A stretch of DNA of 64,000 bases, from the NCBI RefSeq assembly GCF_000685215.1, contig NZ_ARYJ01000003.1:1-64000 (forward strand). Direction: 5' to 3'. Below the pieces are notes generated by a model. It was not told the origin of the DNA. It made no database searches and was given only the letters and a program-made list of their open reading frames with translations. Positions 55,780 to 64,000 of the stretch are shown piece after piece. A program made the position numbers and the translations under genes. How positions within the stretch are numbered: position 1 is the stretch's first letter; each line of letters opens with the position of its first letter. This DNA is from Hyphomonas jannaschiana VP2. GTDB taxonomy: Bacteria; Pseudomonadota; Alphaproteobacteria; Caulobacterales; Hyphomonadaceae.

Positions 55780-58467
55780 ATGCTGAACGTAAGACCGGTT
55801 GCGGACACGCCTGAAGCCGCCCTGAAACTCGCCTTCGACCGCGCGCCTTATCTCCGGCGGCTGGCCGGCCGGGAACTGGAAGACGCCGACTGGCGCGAGG
55901 CGCTCGAAACAGTGCGTATGCTGCCGAAACTCGGACAGCGGCCGGTGGAAGAGGTCATGCGCATCCTGCGCCGAGCCAAGCAGGCGACGCATCTGTCCCT
56001 CGCCGGGGACGACCTGTCCGGCAGTCTGGATGTGATGGACGTCACACTGGTGCTGACCGAGCTTGCCTGCGAATGTGTCGATACGGCGCTCAAGGTGGCG
56101 CTTGCGCATTATGGCCTGTCGGGCGACGGCATTTTTGCCATCGCGCTTGGCAAGATGGGCGCGTTCGAGCTCAACTATTCCAGCGATATTGATTTCTGCA
56201 TCTTCTACGATCCGGTCGTCTTTGATGGCGGGGAGCGTTCCCCGGGTGAAGCGGCCCAGCGTGTCGCGCGGGAGATCGTGCGGATCTTCGATGAGATTAC
56301 AGCAGACGGCTACATCTTCCGCACCGACCTGCGCCTGCGGCCGGATCCGTCCTCGACACCGCTGGCTGTGTCCACGGCCATGGCGGAAGTCTATTATGAG
56401 AGCGTCGGCCAGAACTGGGAGCGGATGGTCTGGATCAAGGCGCGGCCTGCTGCCGGCGACATTGCTGCGGCAAAGCGTTTCCTGAAGGGGATGGAGCCCT
56501 ATGTCTGGCGCCGGAACCTCGACTACTGGGCCATCGGTGACATCCAGGCGATCAAGCGGATGATCAACACCAAGGCCAAGGCCCGGGAGTTCAGTATTCC
56601 GAACCCGGACATCAAGCTTGGACCCGGCGGTATTCGCGAGATCGAATTTTTTGTCCAGACGCAGCAGCTGATCCTCGGCGGGCGGCGCCCGGAGCTGCGC
56701 GACAACACGACCCTCGGCGCAATGGAAGCCCTGCGCACCGGCGGGGTGGTGGCCGATGAAACGGCACGTGACCTGACCGAAGCCTATCGCCAGCTGCGCA
56801 ATGTCGAACACCGTATCCAGATGCGGAATGACGAACAGACCCACACGCTGCCGAAAGATCCGGAAGCGCGCGAAGCGGTCGCCTTCCTCAGCGGCTATGG
56901 CAATCTGGAGGACTTCGACCGGGACCTTCTCGAAACGCGGCGTCTTGTGCAGTCGGCCTATGACGCCCTGTTCGCGGCGGAAGACCGGGCGGCGGGGGAG
57001 TCCCGGTCCGGGAACTTTGTCTTCACCGGCGTCGACGATGATCCGGGGACGGTTGAAACCCTCAGCCAGCTCGGCTTCAGCGATCCGAGCGCGGCGATCG
57101 AGACCATCCGAAACTGGCACCGCGGCCGTGTGCCTGCGACGCGCACGGCGCGCGGGCGCGAGCTGCTGACGGCGATCCTGCCGCGCCTCCTGGAAGACAT
57201 GGGCAAGACCGGTGAGGCGGACGAGGCCTTCCGCTGGTTCTCCCGGTTCTTCAGCGGCCTGTCCTCCGGTGTGCAGACGCTGGCCATGCTTCTGGCAGAG
57301 CCGGACCTGCTCGACGATCTCGTGGCCACTCTGGCGCTGGCGCCGCGCCTTGCGGAAATCCTCTCGCGCCGGCCGGACCTGTTGGAGTCGCTCGTCAGCG
57401 GACAGGCGCCGGTGCGCCCGGAACTCGGCCCGGACACAAGCTTCGATACGGCGCTCGACGCCTGGCGCCGGTATCACCGCGACCAGCATTTCCTGACCGG
57501 CCACCGGTTGCTGCACGGACTGATCCCGGCCCGGGACGCGGCAGAATACTGGACCGCGCTGGCCGATGACACGATCACCGAAATGGCCGCTGCCGCAAAG
57601 TGGGAAACCGAACGGCGCAACGGACCCCAGCCGGGCGAATGGGCCGTCTTCGCCATGGGCAAGCTTGGCGGGAAGGAACTGACAGCCGGTTCCGATCTCG
57701 ACATCCTCGTCATCTATGATGCCGATCCGATGGAGGCACAGACCTGGTACACGCGTTTCACGCAGCGCCTGATCACCGCCCTGTCAGCGCCGACGGCGGA
57801 GGGCGCGCTCTACGAAGTCGACATGCGCCTGCGTCCTTCCGGACGGGCCGGGCCGGTGGCTGTCAGCCTGCCGGCGTTCACCTCCTACCAGAACAAGGAT
57901 GCCTGGACCTGGGAGCATATGGCGCTCACCCGCCTGCGTCCGGTGACCGGCGATACGGCGCTCGGCAGCAAGGTGATGGAGATCGCGATCGACGCCATCA
58001 CGAGCCGTGCACAGGCAAATGCGGCCTCCATCCCGGCCGACATCACCGACATGCGCCAGCGGCTTTACCGGGAAAAGCCCGGCAAGGGCCTGTGGGACCT
58101 CAAGACCGCTGAGGGCGGCTTGATTGATGTGGAATTCATGGTGCAGCAGGACATGCTGCTGAGCGGCAGGCCGGATGCCATCTGGGCCTCGACGCGGGAT
58201 GCCATTGCCTATGCGAGCTTTAATGTCGAGGAGCGCCTGGTCCTTACCGAGGGGCTCGGCCTGCTGCAGGCGCTGCAACAGGTTCAGCGCATCGCCATCG
58301 GAACGGAAACGCGCTCGGATGCGATGCCGGCCGGCCTGCGGGACCGGCTTTGCCGCGCTGTGGAGGCGGACACGTTCCGGGATCTGGAAATTGAATTATC
58401 TTCCACAAAATCAAGGCTTCATCAGATGGCTGTGGAAAAACTGCACCTCGATGCGACGGAAAGCTGA
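55780..58467 (+). CDS. glnE: Glutamine synthetase adenylyltransferase/deadenylylase GlnE
   Basis: 895 residues, a little short of E. coli (about 945). Two nucleotidyltransferase domains are visible. The N-terminal deadenylylase has YSSDIDFCIFYD (near residue 140) and LRLRPDPSSTPL. The C-terminal adenylylase has TAGSDLDILVIYD (near 635) and MRLRPSGRAGPV. It adjusts glutamine synthetase activity with PII signals. The short start before residue 20 suggests the usual N-terminus is trimmed. Immediately downstream of the kinase. Confidence 0.95.
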   Translation: MLNVRPVADTPEAALKLAFDRAPYLRRLAGRELEDADWREALETVRMLPKLGQRPVEEVMRILRRAKQATHLSLAGDDLSGSLDVMDVTLVLTELACECVDTALKVALAHYGLSGDGIFAIALGKMGAFELNYSSDIDFCIFYDPVVFDGGERSPGEAAQRVAREIVRIFDEITADGYIFRTDLRLRPDPSSTPLAVSTAMAEVYYESVGQNWERMVWIKARPAAGDIAAAKRFLKGMEPYVWRRNLDYWAIGDIQAIKRMINTKAKAREFSIPNPDIKLGPGGIREIEFFVQTQQLILGGRRPELRDNTTLGAMEALRTGGVVADETARDLTEAYRQLRNVEHRIQMRNDEQTHTLPKDPEAREAVAFLSGYGNLEDFDRDLLETRRLVQSAYDALFAAEDRAAGESRSGNFVFTGVDDDPGTVETLSQLGFSDPSAAIETIRNWHRGRVPATRTARGRELLTAILPRLLEDMGKTGEADEAFRWFSRFFSGLSSGVQTLAMLLAEPDLLDDLVATLALAPRLAEILSRRPDLLESLVSGQAPVRPELGPDTSFDTALDAWRRYHRDQHFLTGHRLLHGLIPARDAAEYWTALADDTITEMAAAAKWETERRNGPQPGEWAVFAMGKLGGKELTAGSDLDILVIYDADPMEAQTWYTRFTQRLITALSAPTAEGALYEVDMRLRPSGRAGPVAVSLPAFTSYQNKDAWTWEHMALTRLRPVTGDTALGSKVMEIAIDAITSRAQANAASIPADITDMRQRLYREKPGKGLWDLKTAEGGLIDVEFMVQQDMLLSGRPDAIWASTRDAIAYASFNVEERLVLTEGLGLLQALQQVQRIAIGTETRSDAMPAGLRDRLCRAVEADTFRDLEIELSSTKSRLHQMAVEKLHLDATES

Positions 58468-58536
58468 TCCTCCTCCGTTTGATAAACACTGGCTGCCCTG
58501 AACGAGCGGTAGCCGCAACGAGAGGAGTTACCCCCT

Positions 58537-59142
58537 ATGAAACGTATCTTTCTCGCGACAGCTTCCTTTGCTGCAGTGGCGATGATTGCTTCGCCTGCAA
58601 TGGCTGGCCCGCGCGGCGGTGGCCCTGGCTCCGGCCCGGGCATGATGAAAGACCGCATGGTCGAAATGATGGACACGGACGGTGACGGCAAGGTCTCCGA
58701 CGCGGAAATCAAGGCGCACAAAGCGGCAATGTTCGTGGGGATCGACACCAATGGTGACGGCCAGCTTTCACAGGATGAGCTGTCTGCGCATCACGAAGTC
58801 ATGCGCGCCCAGATGCAGGCGCGGTTCGAGGAACGCCGCGGCGACCGTGTCGACAACATGTTCGAGCGGTATGACACCAACAAGGACGGATCGATCACGC
58901 GCGACGAAGTGACGGCTGTTCAGGCGGCACGAGCGGACGACTGGAAGGCAAGGAAAGCCGATTGGGCGCAGAAGGGCGCCCAGATGCAGGCCGAGCGGTT
59001 TGCGGACATGGATAAGGACGGGAATGGCACGATCAGCCAGGAAGAGTTCGAATCTGCCCGGATGGGTCCTGGCGGCCGCGGTGATTTCGGCCGGCGGGGC
59101 ATGAATGGAATGATGCCGCCCCCACCGCCGGAAGACGAATAA
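58537..59142 (+). CDS. EF-hand calcium-binding exported protein
   Basis: 201 residues. The signal peptide SFAAVAMIASPAMA is followed by a Gly/Pro segment and four EF-hand loops: DTDGDGKVSDAE, DTNGDGQLSQDE, DTNKDGSITRDE and DKDGNGTISQEE. All keep D/N at positions 1, 3 and 5 and E at 12, so four Ca2+ ions are likely. The tail ends MMPPPPPEDE. GAGAGGAG precedes the ATG. Encoded 100 bp before an ECF sigma gene in the same direction. Confidence 0.88.
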   Translation: MKRIFLATASFAAVAMIASPAMAGPRGGGPGSGPGMMKDRMVEMMDTDGDGKVSDAEIKAHKAAMFVGIDTNGDGQLSQDELSAHHEVMRAQMQARFEERRGDRVDNMFERYDTNKDGSITRDEVTAVQAARADDWKARKADWAQKGAQMQAERFADMDKDGNGTISQEEFESARMGPGGRGDFGRRGMNGMMPPPPPEDE

Positions 59143-59242
59143 GAGATCGGGCTCAGGCCCGGTAGGGCGGCTCTGCACGCATTCAGCCGGCAAGATGTGT
59201 TGAATGCGTGCACCCGCGCCTGAACGGAGTAAGCTCGGTTCC

Positions 59243-59785
59243 GTGGCTTTCGTATCGGATCTCGACCAGATCACACGGGCGGCGGCGGGCGATCCGTCTG
59301 CCGTGGCGTGGCTGGTTGACCGGTACTCGCCCGGTGTTCTTGGCCTGACGACGCGGATGCTCGGTGATCGGATGGAAGCAGAAGACGTGACACAGGAGAC
59401 TTTTCTTCGCGCCTGGAAAGCACTGCCGGGCTGGGAGCCGAGGGCAAAGTTTTCGACCTGGCTGCACCGGGTCGCGCTGAACCTCTGTTACGACATCCTG
59501 CGCAAACGTCGGGAATCTCTTCCCGGAGAATTGCCGGAGATGACGGACCCGGAATTGACCCCGCCTGAACGCCTGATGCAGAGCGAACGCGTGAAAGCCA
59601 TTGAAACGGCAATCGCCGCCCTGCCGGAGCGTCAGGCAGCTGCCTTGACGCTTTGTGCCCTGCAAGGACACTCTCAGGTCGAGGCGGCGGAAATTATGGA
59701 AACAAGTGAAGAGGCGCTGGAAAGCCTTCTGGCACGCGCAAGGCGCAGCTTGAGGGCGACACTGGCCGAACGGAGCGTGGCATGA
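59243..59785 (+). CDS. ECF sigma factor
   Basis: 180 residues from a GTG at 59243; an ATG at 59204 would add 13. Region 2 (DRMEAEDVTQETFLRAWKALPGW, WLHRVALNLCYDILRKRR) and region 4 (LPERQAAALTLCALQGHSQVEAAEIM, SLLARARRSL) are clear. Four-base overlap with a candidate anti-sigma gene, then a CnrR/ZraP-like membrane sensor, suggests a metal- or envelope-stress-responsive sigma system. The upstream EF-hand gene may be a target. Confidence 0.88.
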   Translation: MAFVSDLDQITRAAAGDPSAVAWLVDRYSPGVLGLTTRMLGDRMEAEDVTQETFLRAWKALPGWEPRAKFSTWLHRVALNLCYDILRKRRESLPGELPEMTDPELTPPERLMQSERVKAIETAIAALPERQAAALTLCALQGHSQVEAAEIMETSEEALESLLARARRSLRATLAERSVA

Positions 59786-60255
59786 AGGATCGCGGGAACA
59801 CACCCATCGTGTCGGATGAGCGCATCATCGCGCTGATCGAGACGTACGGGTCAGATATTTCTGCCTATCCTGAGGCAGAGCAGGGCGCTGCGGCGCGCCG
59901 GATGGCTGAAGCGCCGGGCCTGTTTGCCCAGGCGCTGGAGGAAGCCCGCCGTCTGGACGATGTCCTGAATCTTGTGCCTGAAGTCGACGTTCCCGCCTCC
60001 CTGCGGAACAGCCTGATTGCCGACGCACCGAAAGCGGCACGCACCGGACGGGCGCAAACCGGCTTCAGCAGGTTCCTGCCGGGCTGGTTGCCGGCCGGCG
60101 CGGTGGCTTCGCTGGTCATGGGGCTGTTGATCGGTGTGAACGTGTCGTTGCCGGCTTCCGTCGCGAATGCCGACACCAATGATGAGGCGGATGCTGTGAT
60201 GTATGCCGCGCTCGGTTTTGGGAACTACGAACTGATGAATGAGGCCGCAGAATGA
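59782..60255 (+). CDS. Candidate anti-sigma factor
   Basis: 157 residues. An N-terminal soluble helical part (DERIIALIETYGSDISAYPE; RMAEAPGLFAQALEEARRLD) leads to one transmembrane helix (LPAGAVASLVMGLLIGVNVSL) and a short outer part with many acidic residues. This is the layout of a membrane-bound anti-sigma factor, and it overlaps the sigma gene by four bases and the next gene by four. No zinc-binding HxxxCxxC is present. Identification rests mainly on context. Confidence 0.65.
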   Translation: MKDRGNTPIVSDERIIALIETYGSDISAYPEAEQGAAARRMAEAPGLFAQALEEARRLDDVLNLVPEVDVPASLRNSLIADAPKAARTGRAQTGFSRFLPGWLPAGAVASLVMGLLIGVNVSLPASVANADTNDEADAVMYAALGFGNYELMNEAAE

Positions 60256-60785
60256 GCGATGCGCCTGAAACTTCCCGCCGGTGGCCGCGCTGGCTGATCG
60301 TGTCGCTTATGGCGAACATGATCCTGCTTGGCTTGCTGGCCGGTTTCCTTCTGCAAGCTGGCCCAACGGGGAAGCCTCATGGAGCGCCATCGGAACGGCC
60401 CTCCTGGGCCTCCCGCGATGACGGGAGCCGGGACATCATGCGGCGTGTGTTCCGGCAGGCGTTCGAGGCATCCGGCGAGGAACGTACAGCGCGTGCAGAA
60501 GCCCGTGCGCGTCTGGGAGATGCCGTGGCGGCTGACCCATATGATGCCGATGCCGTCCGCGAGGCGTTCCGGGAATTGAGGGCGGCAGACGATACCGTCA
60601 ATGAAGCGATGCATGAGGCCATGGTGGATCTCTTCGCCACGATGCCCGTGGACGAACGCGCAAAGATGGCGCGGTTTCTGAAACATGGCCCGGGGGACAG
60701 GCGGGCGGAGCGCCGGATGCGGCCCGGTCGACCGGGCGACCCCGGGGAACGCGGCCCGCCCCCCCCACCTGAAATGGAGCCCTGA
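60252..60785 (+). CDS. Membrane-anchored CnrR/ZraP-like sensor
   Basis: 177 residues. A single N-terminal membrane helix (IVSLMANMILLGLLAGFLL) is followed by a helical periplasmic domain (residues about 58-140; MRRVFRQAFEASGEERTARA, DPYDADAVREAFRELRAADD, VDLFATMPVDERAKMARFL) with the spacing of heavy-metal-resistance CnrR/ZraP proteins. A Pro/Arg-rich tail follows. Only scattered His/Met could bind metal, so a metal signal is uncertain; sensing of envelope stress is equally possible. Last gene of the sigma operon. Confidence 0.7.
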   Translation: MSDAPETSRRWPRWLIVSLMANMILLGLLAGFLLQAGPTGKPHGAPSERPSWASRDDGSRDIMRRVFRQAFEASGEERTARAEARARLGDAVAADPYDADAVREAFRELRAADDTVNEAMHEAMVDLFATMPVDERAKMARFLKHGPGDRRAERRMRPGRPGDPGERGPPPPPEMEP

Positions 60786-60842
60786 TCAGGGTTTCCTTTC
60801 GGCGCCTGCCGTTCCACAGTGGTGACAGAACGGGAGGGCCGA

Positions 60843-62291
60843 ATGAGAGAATATGCCGATTATGATGGTCTGGGGCTGGCGGAACTTGTCCGCAGCAAAC
60901 AGGTCAGCGCCGCAGAACTTCTGGATGCAGCCGTCACGCGGGCCGAAGCTGCGCAGGAGACGCTGAACTGCTTTAGTGCGCTCTATCCGGATCTTGCGAA
61001 AAGACAGCTTGAAGGCGGGACCGGTGACGGGCCCTTTGCGGGCGTGCCCTTCGTCACGAAAGACCTTGCCGTCGAGGTCAAAGGCGCGCCGCTTACCAAT
61101 GGCTCCGTCGCATGGAAAGGCAATGTGGCCCAGCGGGACTCGGTCCTGACCGGGCGTTATCGCGAGGCGGGTCTCGTCTTCTTCGGCCAGACGACCAGCC
61201 CGGAATACGGCCTGACGACGACAACCGAGTCCACGCTTTACGGGCAGACACGAAACCCATGGGATCTGACGCGCACCTCGGGCGGCTCGTCCGGCGGGGC
61301 GAGCGCAGCCGTGGCGGCCGGTGTGCTGCCGGTGGCGCAGGCCAGCGATGGCGGCGGCTCCATCCGCATTCCCGCCTCTTGTACGGGCCTGTTCGGCATC
61401 AAGCCGTCGCGCGGCCGCGTGCCGATGGGCCCCGGCCGCACCGAAGGCTGGAATGGCATGTCGACCGTCCACGCCGTCAGCCGCAGCGTGCGCGACAGTG
61501 CCGCCCTGCTCGATGCCTGCCACGGCCGGGAAACGGGCAGCCGCTACGTGGCCCCGGCGCCGGACCGTCCGTATCTGGAGGAAGTCTCCCATGGGCCCGG
61601 CAAGCTGCGCATCGCGCTGTGGAAGCGGGCGCCGAACGGCACCATGCCGGACGCCGATGCCGATGCGGGGCTTATGGCGACCGCGAAACTGCTGGCAGAC
61701 CTTGGGCATGAAGTTGTTGAGGCAGGCCCGGAACTGGATGGCGAGCAACTGGCGAAATACGCCCTGTTCACGATCTCCGCGAACATCGCCGCGGCTTTCG
61801 ATGATCGCTCTGACATGCTGGGCCGGCCTGTGCGCGAGGACGAGATGGAGCCGATCACCGCCTCGATGGTGGCGCTCGGCCGGACCGTGCCGATGGTCGA
61901 ACTGGCCAAGGCGAACAACCTCTTCAATTCGGTGGCCATCGACTATGAGCAATTCCTGATCGATGGCGGCTTCGACCTGACCCTGTCGCCGGTAACGCAT
62001 CGCGCGCCGGACAAGCTGGGCACGATGGCGCTGACGCAGGACGGTGATGCGATGGGCAAGGCAATTGCCGGCTTTGGTGCGCATTGCCCCATCTTCAACC
62101 AGACCGGCTGCCCGGCCATGTCCGTGCCGCTGCACTGGACCGAGCCGACCGAAGAAGCGCCAGGCGGCCTGCCGATTGGCATGATGTTTGGCGGTCGCCT
62201 TGGGGCTGAAAGTCTTTTGTTCCGCCTGGCTGGACAATTGGAGCAGGCCCGGCCATGGGCAGGCAAGCGCCCGCCGCACTGGGTGGGCTGA
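60843..62291 (+). CDS. Amidase signature family protein
   Basis: 482 residues. The Ser-cisSer-Lys triad is visible: K73 in FVTKDLA, cis-S149 in GGSSGGASAA and nucleophile S173 in SDGGGSIRIPAS. It hydrolyses an amide of unknown identity; no gatCB genes are near, so it is not the tRNA amidotransferase subunit by context. The C-terminal MSVPLHWT and LPIGMMFGGR blocks are typical. The start at 60843 has GGGAGG upstream; an extra in-frame start at 60819 exists. Confidence 0.88.
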   Translation: MREYADYDGLGLAELVRSKQVSAAELLDAAVTRAEAAQETLNCFSALYPDLAKRQLEGGTGDGPFAGVPFVTKDLAVEVKGAPLTNGSVAWKGNVAQRDSVLTGRYREAGLVFFGQTTSPEYGLTTTTESTLYGQTRNPWDLTRTSGGSSGGASAAVAAGVLPVAQASDGGGSIRIPASCTGLFGIKPSRGRVPMGPGRTEGWNGMSTVHAVSRSVRDSAALLDACHGRETGSRYVAPAPDRPYLEEVSHGPGKLRIALWKRAPNGTMPDADADAGLMATAKLLADLGHEVVEAGPELDGEQLAKYALFTISANIAAAFDDRSDMLGRPVREDEMEPITASMVALGRTVPMVELAKANNLFNSVAIDYEQFLIDGGFDLTLSPVTHRAPDKLGTMALTQDGDAMGKAIAGFGAHCPIFNQTGCPAMSVPLHWTEPTEEAPGGLPIGMMFGGRLGAESLLFRLAGQLEQARPWAGKRPPHWVG

Positions 62292-62310
62292 ACCAGACGG
62301 ACGAAAGACG

Positions 62311-62706
62311 ATGAGCGAGTTGAAGACGCATACCGGCGGATGCCATTGCGGCGCTGTGCGGTGGGAAGTGGACCTGCCGGATGCGTTCGAAGTGGAGGAC
62401 TGCAACTGCTCCATGTGTGCGATGTCGGGGAACATCCACATCATCGTGCCGTCCAGCCGCTTCCGCCTGACTGAAGGCAATGACAATCTCGCCGAGTACA
62501 CGTTCAATACGGGCGTGGCCAAACACCTGTTTTGCAAGACGTGCGGTGTGAAGAGTTTCTACATCCCGCGCTCCAACCCGGACGGTGTCGCCGTCACCTG
62601 GCGGTGTATCGACGACTGGCAGGACCTGAATGTCACGGTGAACAAGTTCGACGGGCAGAACTGGGAGAAGCACGCCCACACGCTGGCGCACAAATCGAAG
62701 GACTGA
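62311..62706 (+). CDS. GFA family zinc protein (glutathione-dependent formaldehyde-activating type)
   Basis: 131 residues. Zinc-type cysteines are C11-x-C13 (GGCHCGAVRWE), C31-x-C33-x-x-C36 (DCNCSMC) and LFCKTCGVKSFY. This is the GFA fold; most members have no proven activity on S-hydroxymethylglutathione. Starts 19 bp after the amidase stop, so it is co-transcribed with it. GAAAGACG before the ATG is a weak ribosome site. Confidence 0.88.
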   Translation: MSELKTHTGGCHCGAVRWEVDLPDAFEVEDCNCSMCAMSGNIHIIVPSSRFRLTEGNDNLAEYTFNTGVAKHLFCKTCGVKSFYIPRSNPDGVAVTWRCIDDWQDLNVTVNKFDGQNWEKHAHTLAHKSKD

Positions 62707-62710
62707 GGCG

Positions 62711-63109
62711 TCAGTCCATACTGTCCAGCAGGCGGTGCATCTCTTCGTCGGACCAGCCGAAATGGTGGCCGTATTCGTGGATGGTGACGTGGCTGACCAG
62801 CTCGTCCAGCGTAACATCGCCCCGCGCCGCCCATTCGAACAGGATCGGCAGACGGTAGAGATAGACCAGCGGCGTCTGCATCGACGGGTGTGTCACGCTC
62901 TCATGGATCAACGGTACGCCGGAATAGAGCCCGCTCAGTTCCAGCGCGTCATCAATCTTCATCTCGTCGAGAATCTCGTCCTCGGCATAGTCTTCCACGA
63001 TGATGCGGACCGCCCCGGCCGCCGCCTGCATGTGGCCGGGCAGGCGGGCGATGCAGGCCTCGGCGAGGGCGAGGATGTCCTCCACCGTTGGAGCGGTCTG
63101 GTCGAGCAT
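62711..63109 (-). CDS. Minimal matrixin-like zinc metallopeptidase
   Basis: 132 residues. The C-terminal HEYGHHFGWSDEE contains the zinc motif HExGHxxG (H111, E112, H115), and the strand LVYLYRLPILFEWAA precedes it. The family (PF06262-type minimal zincins) is widespread in alphaproteobacteria and poorly understood. No signal peptide. It converges with the GFA gene; the YbjQ gene ends two bases upstream, so the two minus-strand genes are co-transcribed. Confidence 0.88.
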   Translation of the reverse strand: MLDQTAPTVEDILALAEACIARLPGHMQAAAGAVRIIVEDYAEDEILDEMKIDDALELSGLYSGVPLIHESVTHPSMQTPLVYLYRLPILFEWAARGDVTLDELVSHVTIHEYGHHFGWSDEEMHRLLDSMD

Positions 63110-63111
63110 GT

Positions 63112-63432
63112 TCAGGCCAGTGTCACGGCCGTGCCAGAGACGGCCACCATCATCATCGAACCGCCCTGGCCGATGACGGTGTAATCGAACTTCGCGCCGA
63201 CAATGGCATTCCCGCCGAGCTTGCGGGCTTCTTCCATCATCTCGGCCAGTGCGTTATCGCGCGTCTCGCGCAGCGTGCTCTCATAAGCGTTGGACCGCCC
63301 GCCGACGATATTGGTGAAGCTGGCCAGGATGTCCTTGCCAAGATGCGCTCCGACCACGACTTCGCCGCAGACGACGCCGAGATATTTCGTGATCTCATGG
63401 CCCTGAACCGTGGGCGTGGTGGTGACGAGCAT
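63112..63432 (-). CDS. YbjQ-family protein
   Basis: 106 residues: [20 protein letters not shown], then [21 protein letters not shown] and [14 protein letters not shown] are the conserved YbjQ/UPF0145 blocks. It forms pentameric beta rings and is often annotated as heavy-metal-binding without direct proof. Only one cysteine is present here. Upstream on its strand (63433-63513) is a short A+T-rich promoter region. Confidence 0.9.
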   Translation of the reverse strand: MLVTTTPTVQGHEITKYLGVVCGEVVVGAHLGKDILASFTNIVGGRSNAYESTLRETRDNALAEMMEEARKLGGNAIVGAKFDYTVIGQGGSMMMVAVSGTAVTLA

Positions 63433-63513
63433 GGGCGGCGATCCTTTTGTAATTATCGAATAACGATATATTTGGGAAGGCCGCCCGTCTGTTTCAAGAG
63501 CCTTTCGGTGTCG

Positions 63514-64000
63514 TCATTCCGCCGCCGTCTTCGCCCCGTCGTCGCCGTCCGTCAGGATTTCCAGCATCTTCAGGGCGCTGTCGGCGATGACGGTGCCGGG
63601 CGGGAAGATGGCGGAGGCCCCGGCGGCGTAGAGCGCGTCGAAGTCCTGCGGTGGGATCACGCCGCCCACGATGATGCGGGCGTTGGCCGCGCCTTCATTG
63701 CCGAGCGCGCGCTTCAGTTCCGGCACCAGCGTCAGGTGTCCGGCGGCGAGCGAGGAGGCGGCGACGATGTCGACGCCCGCTTCACGCGCATCGGCGGCGG
63801 CCTCTTCCGGCGTCTGGAACAGCGGGCCGATCACAACGTCCCAGCCAAGGTCCATCAGCGCGGAGGCGACGACCTTCTGGCCACGGTCGTGACCGTCCTG
63901 GCCCATCTTGGCGATGTAGACTTTCGGCTTGCGGCCGTTCTGCTTCTCGAAGGCTTCGGCGAGGCTGAGCGCTTCGTCGGCTTTCTCCGTGCCTTTCACG
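63514..64000 (-). CDS. Methylmalonyl-CoA mutase, C-terminal part (runs off the window)
   Basis: 161 visible codons of the cobalamin-binding domain of methylmalonyl-CoA mutase large subunit. The base-off motif KMGQDGHDRGQKV gives the histidine that ligates cobalt; AASSLAAGHLTLVPEL and IIVGGVIPPQDFDAL complete the Rossmann-like fold. The N-terminal catalytic barrel would lie beyond 64000. The gene interconverts succinyl- and methylmalonyl-CoA. A stand-alone B12-binding subunit is less likely because the visible start is not preceded by a ribosome site within the window. Confidence 0.9.
   Translation of the reverse strand, partial: VKGTEKADEALSLAEAFEKQNGRKPKVYIAKMGQDGHDRGQKVVASALMDLGWDVVIGPLFQTPEEAAADAREAGVDIVAASSLAAGHLTLVPELKRALGNEGAANARIIVGGVIPPQDFDALYAAGASAIFPPGTVIADSALKMLEILTDGDDGAKTAAE

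Noticed and set aside
7500-60000. CRISPR arrays.
   Set aside because: No regularly spaced direct repeats seen; the repeats found are palindromic single copies or the tRNA duplication.

Overview
The window is one contiguous stretch of high-GC bacterial chromosome, and its gene content points to an alphaproteobacterium. The best fit is the Caulobacterales/Maricaulales side (Hyphomonadaceae-like). Evidence: a PhyR-NepR-EcfG general stress response locus, a Rhodobacter-type gene transfer agent (GTA) cluster, large TonB-dependent receptors, and a ccmI-ccmE-ccmF-ccmH / degP / two-component / glnE block. The family-level placement is inference.

Layout. 0-7.5 kb: a Fur-type iron locus (fiu-like receptor plus piuC), a thiolase, a periplasmic aspartyl protease, a membrane protein and rlmB. 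7.55-9.3 kb: tRNA-Tyr and tRNA-Gly, then a roughly 1.5-kb, visibly A+T-richer insert bounded by a perfect 44-bp repeat of the tRNA-Gly 3' end, carrying three unknown small genes and no integrase. 9.4-18.7 kb: a general stress response island. It holds phyR, divergent nepR-ecfG and a HisKA_2 sensor kinase, surrounded by genes for Dps, entericidin-like lipoproteins, a DUF1328 protein, a lipid kinase, a phosphoesterase, DUF883/YqjE-like proteins and small membrane proteins. I found eight exact GGAAC-N16-CGTT sites, one in front of nearly every one of these transcription units.

18.7-22.7 kb: a beta-propeller phytase lipoprotein with a large TonB-dependent receptor. 22.9-26.0 kb: an ArsR/BigR-like regulator with an obvious palindromic operator, a persulfide-dioxygenase-type metallo-hydrolase and a SulP transporter, which reads as a sulfide-response operon. 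26.4-41.1 kb: a GTA structural cluster from terminase to the large tail-tip protein. It is unusual in four ways. A ParA-type ATPase and an unknown partner are inserted on the opposite strand between terminase and portal. Several genes are separated by large palindromic repeats. No gp7-type head-tail stopper is visible. The gp13-like tail protein appears to lack the middle of its C-terminal domain.

41.1-49.7 kb: a DnaJ-like protein, two small exported proteins, a PepSY/response-regulator/kinase operon and cytochrome c maturation genes. 49.8-58.5 kb: a TPR sulfotransferase, a DegP protease with a second two-component system, and glnE. 58.5-64 kb: an EF-hand protein, an ECF sigma factor with a candidate anti-sigma and a CnrR/ZraP-like sensor, an amidase, a GFA protein, a minimal zincin, a YbjQ protein and the C-terminal end of a methylmalonyl-CoA mutase cut by the window edge.

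The clearest regulatory structure is the EcfG-controlled stress island. The most unusual observations are the ParA-interrupted GTA and the tRNA-Gly mini-island.
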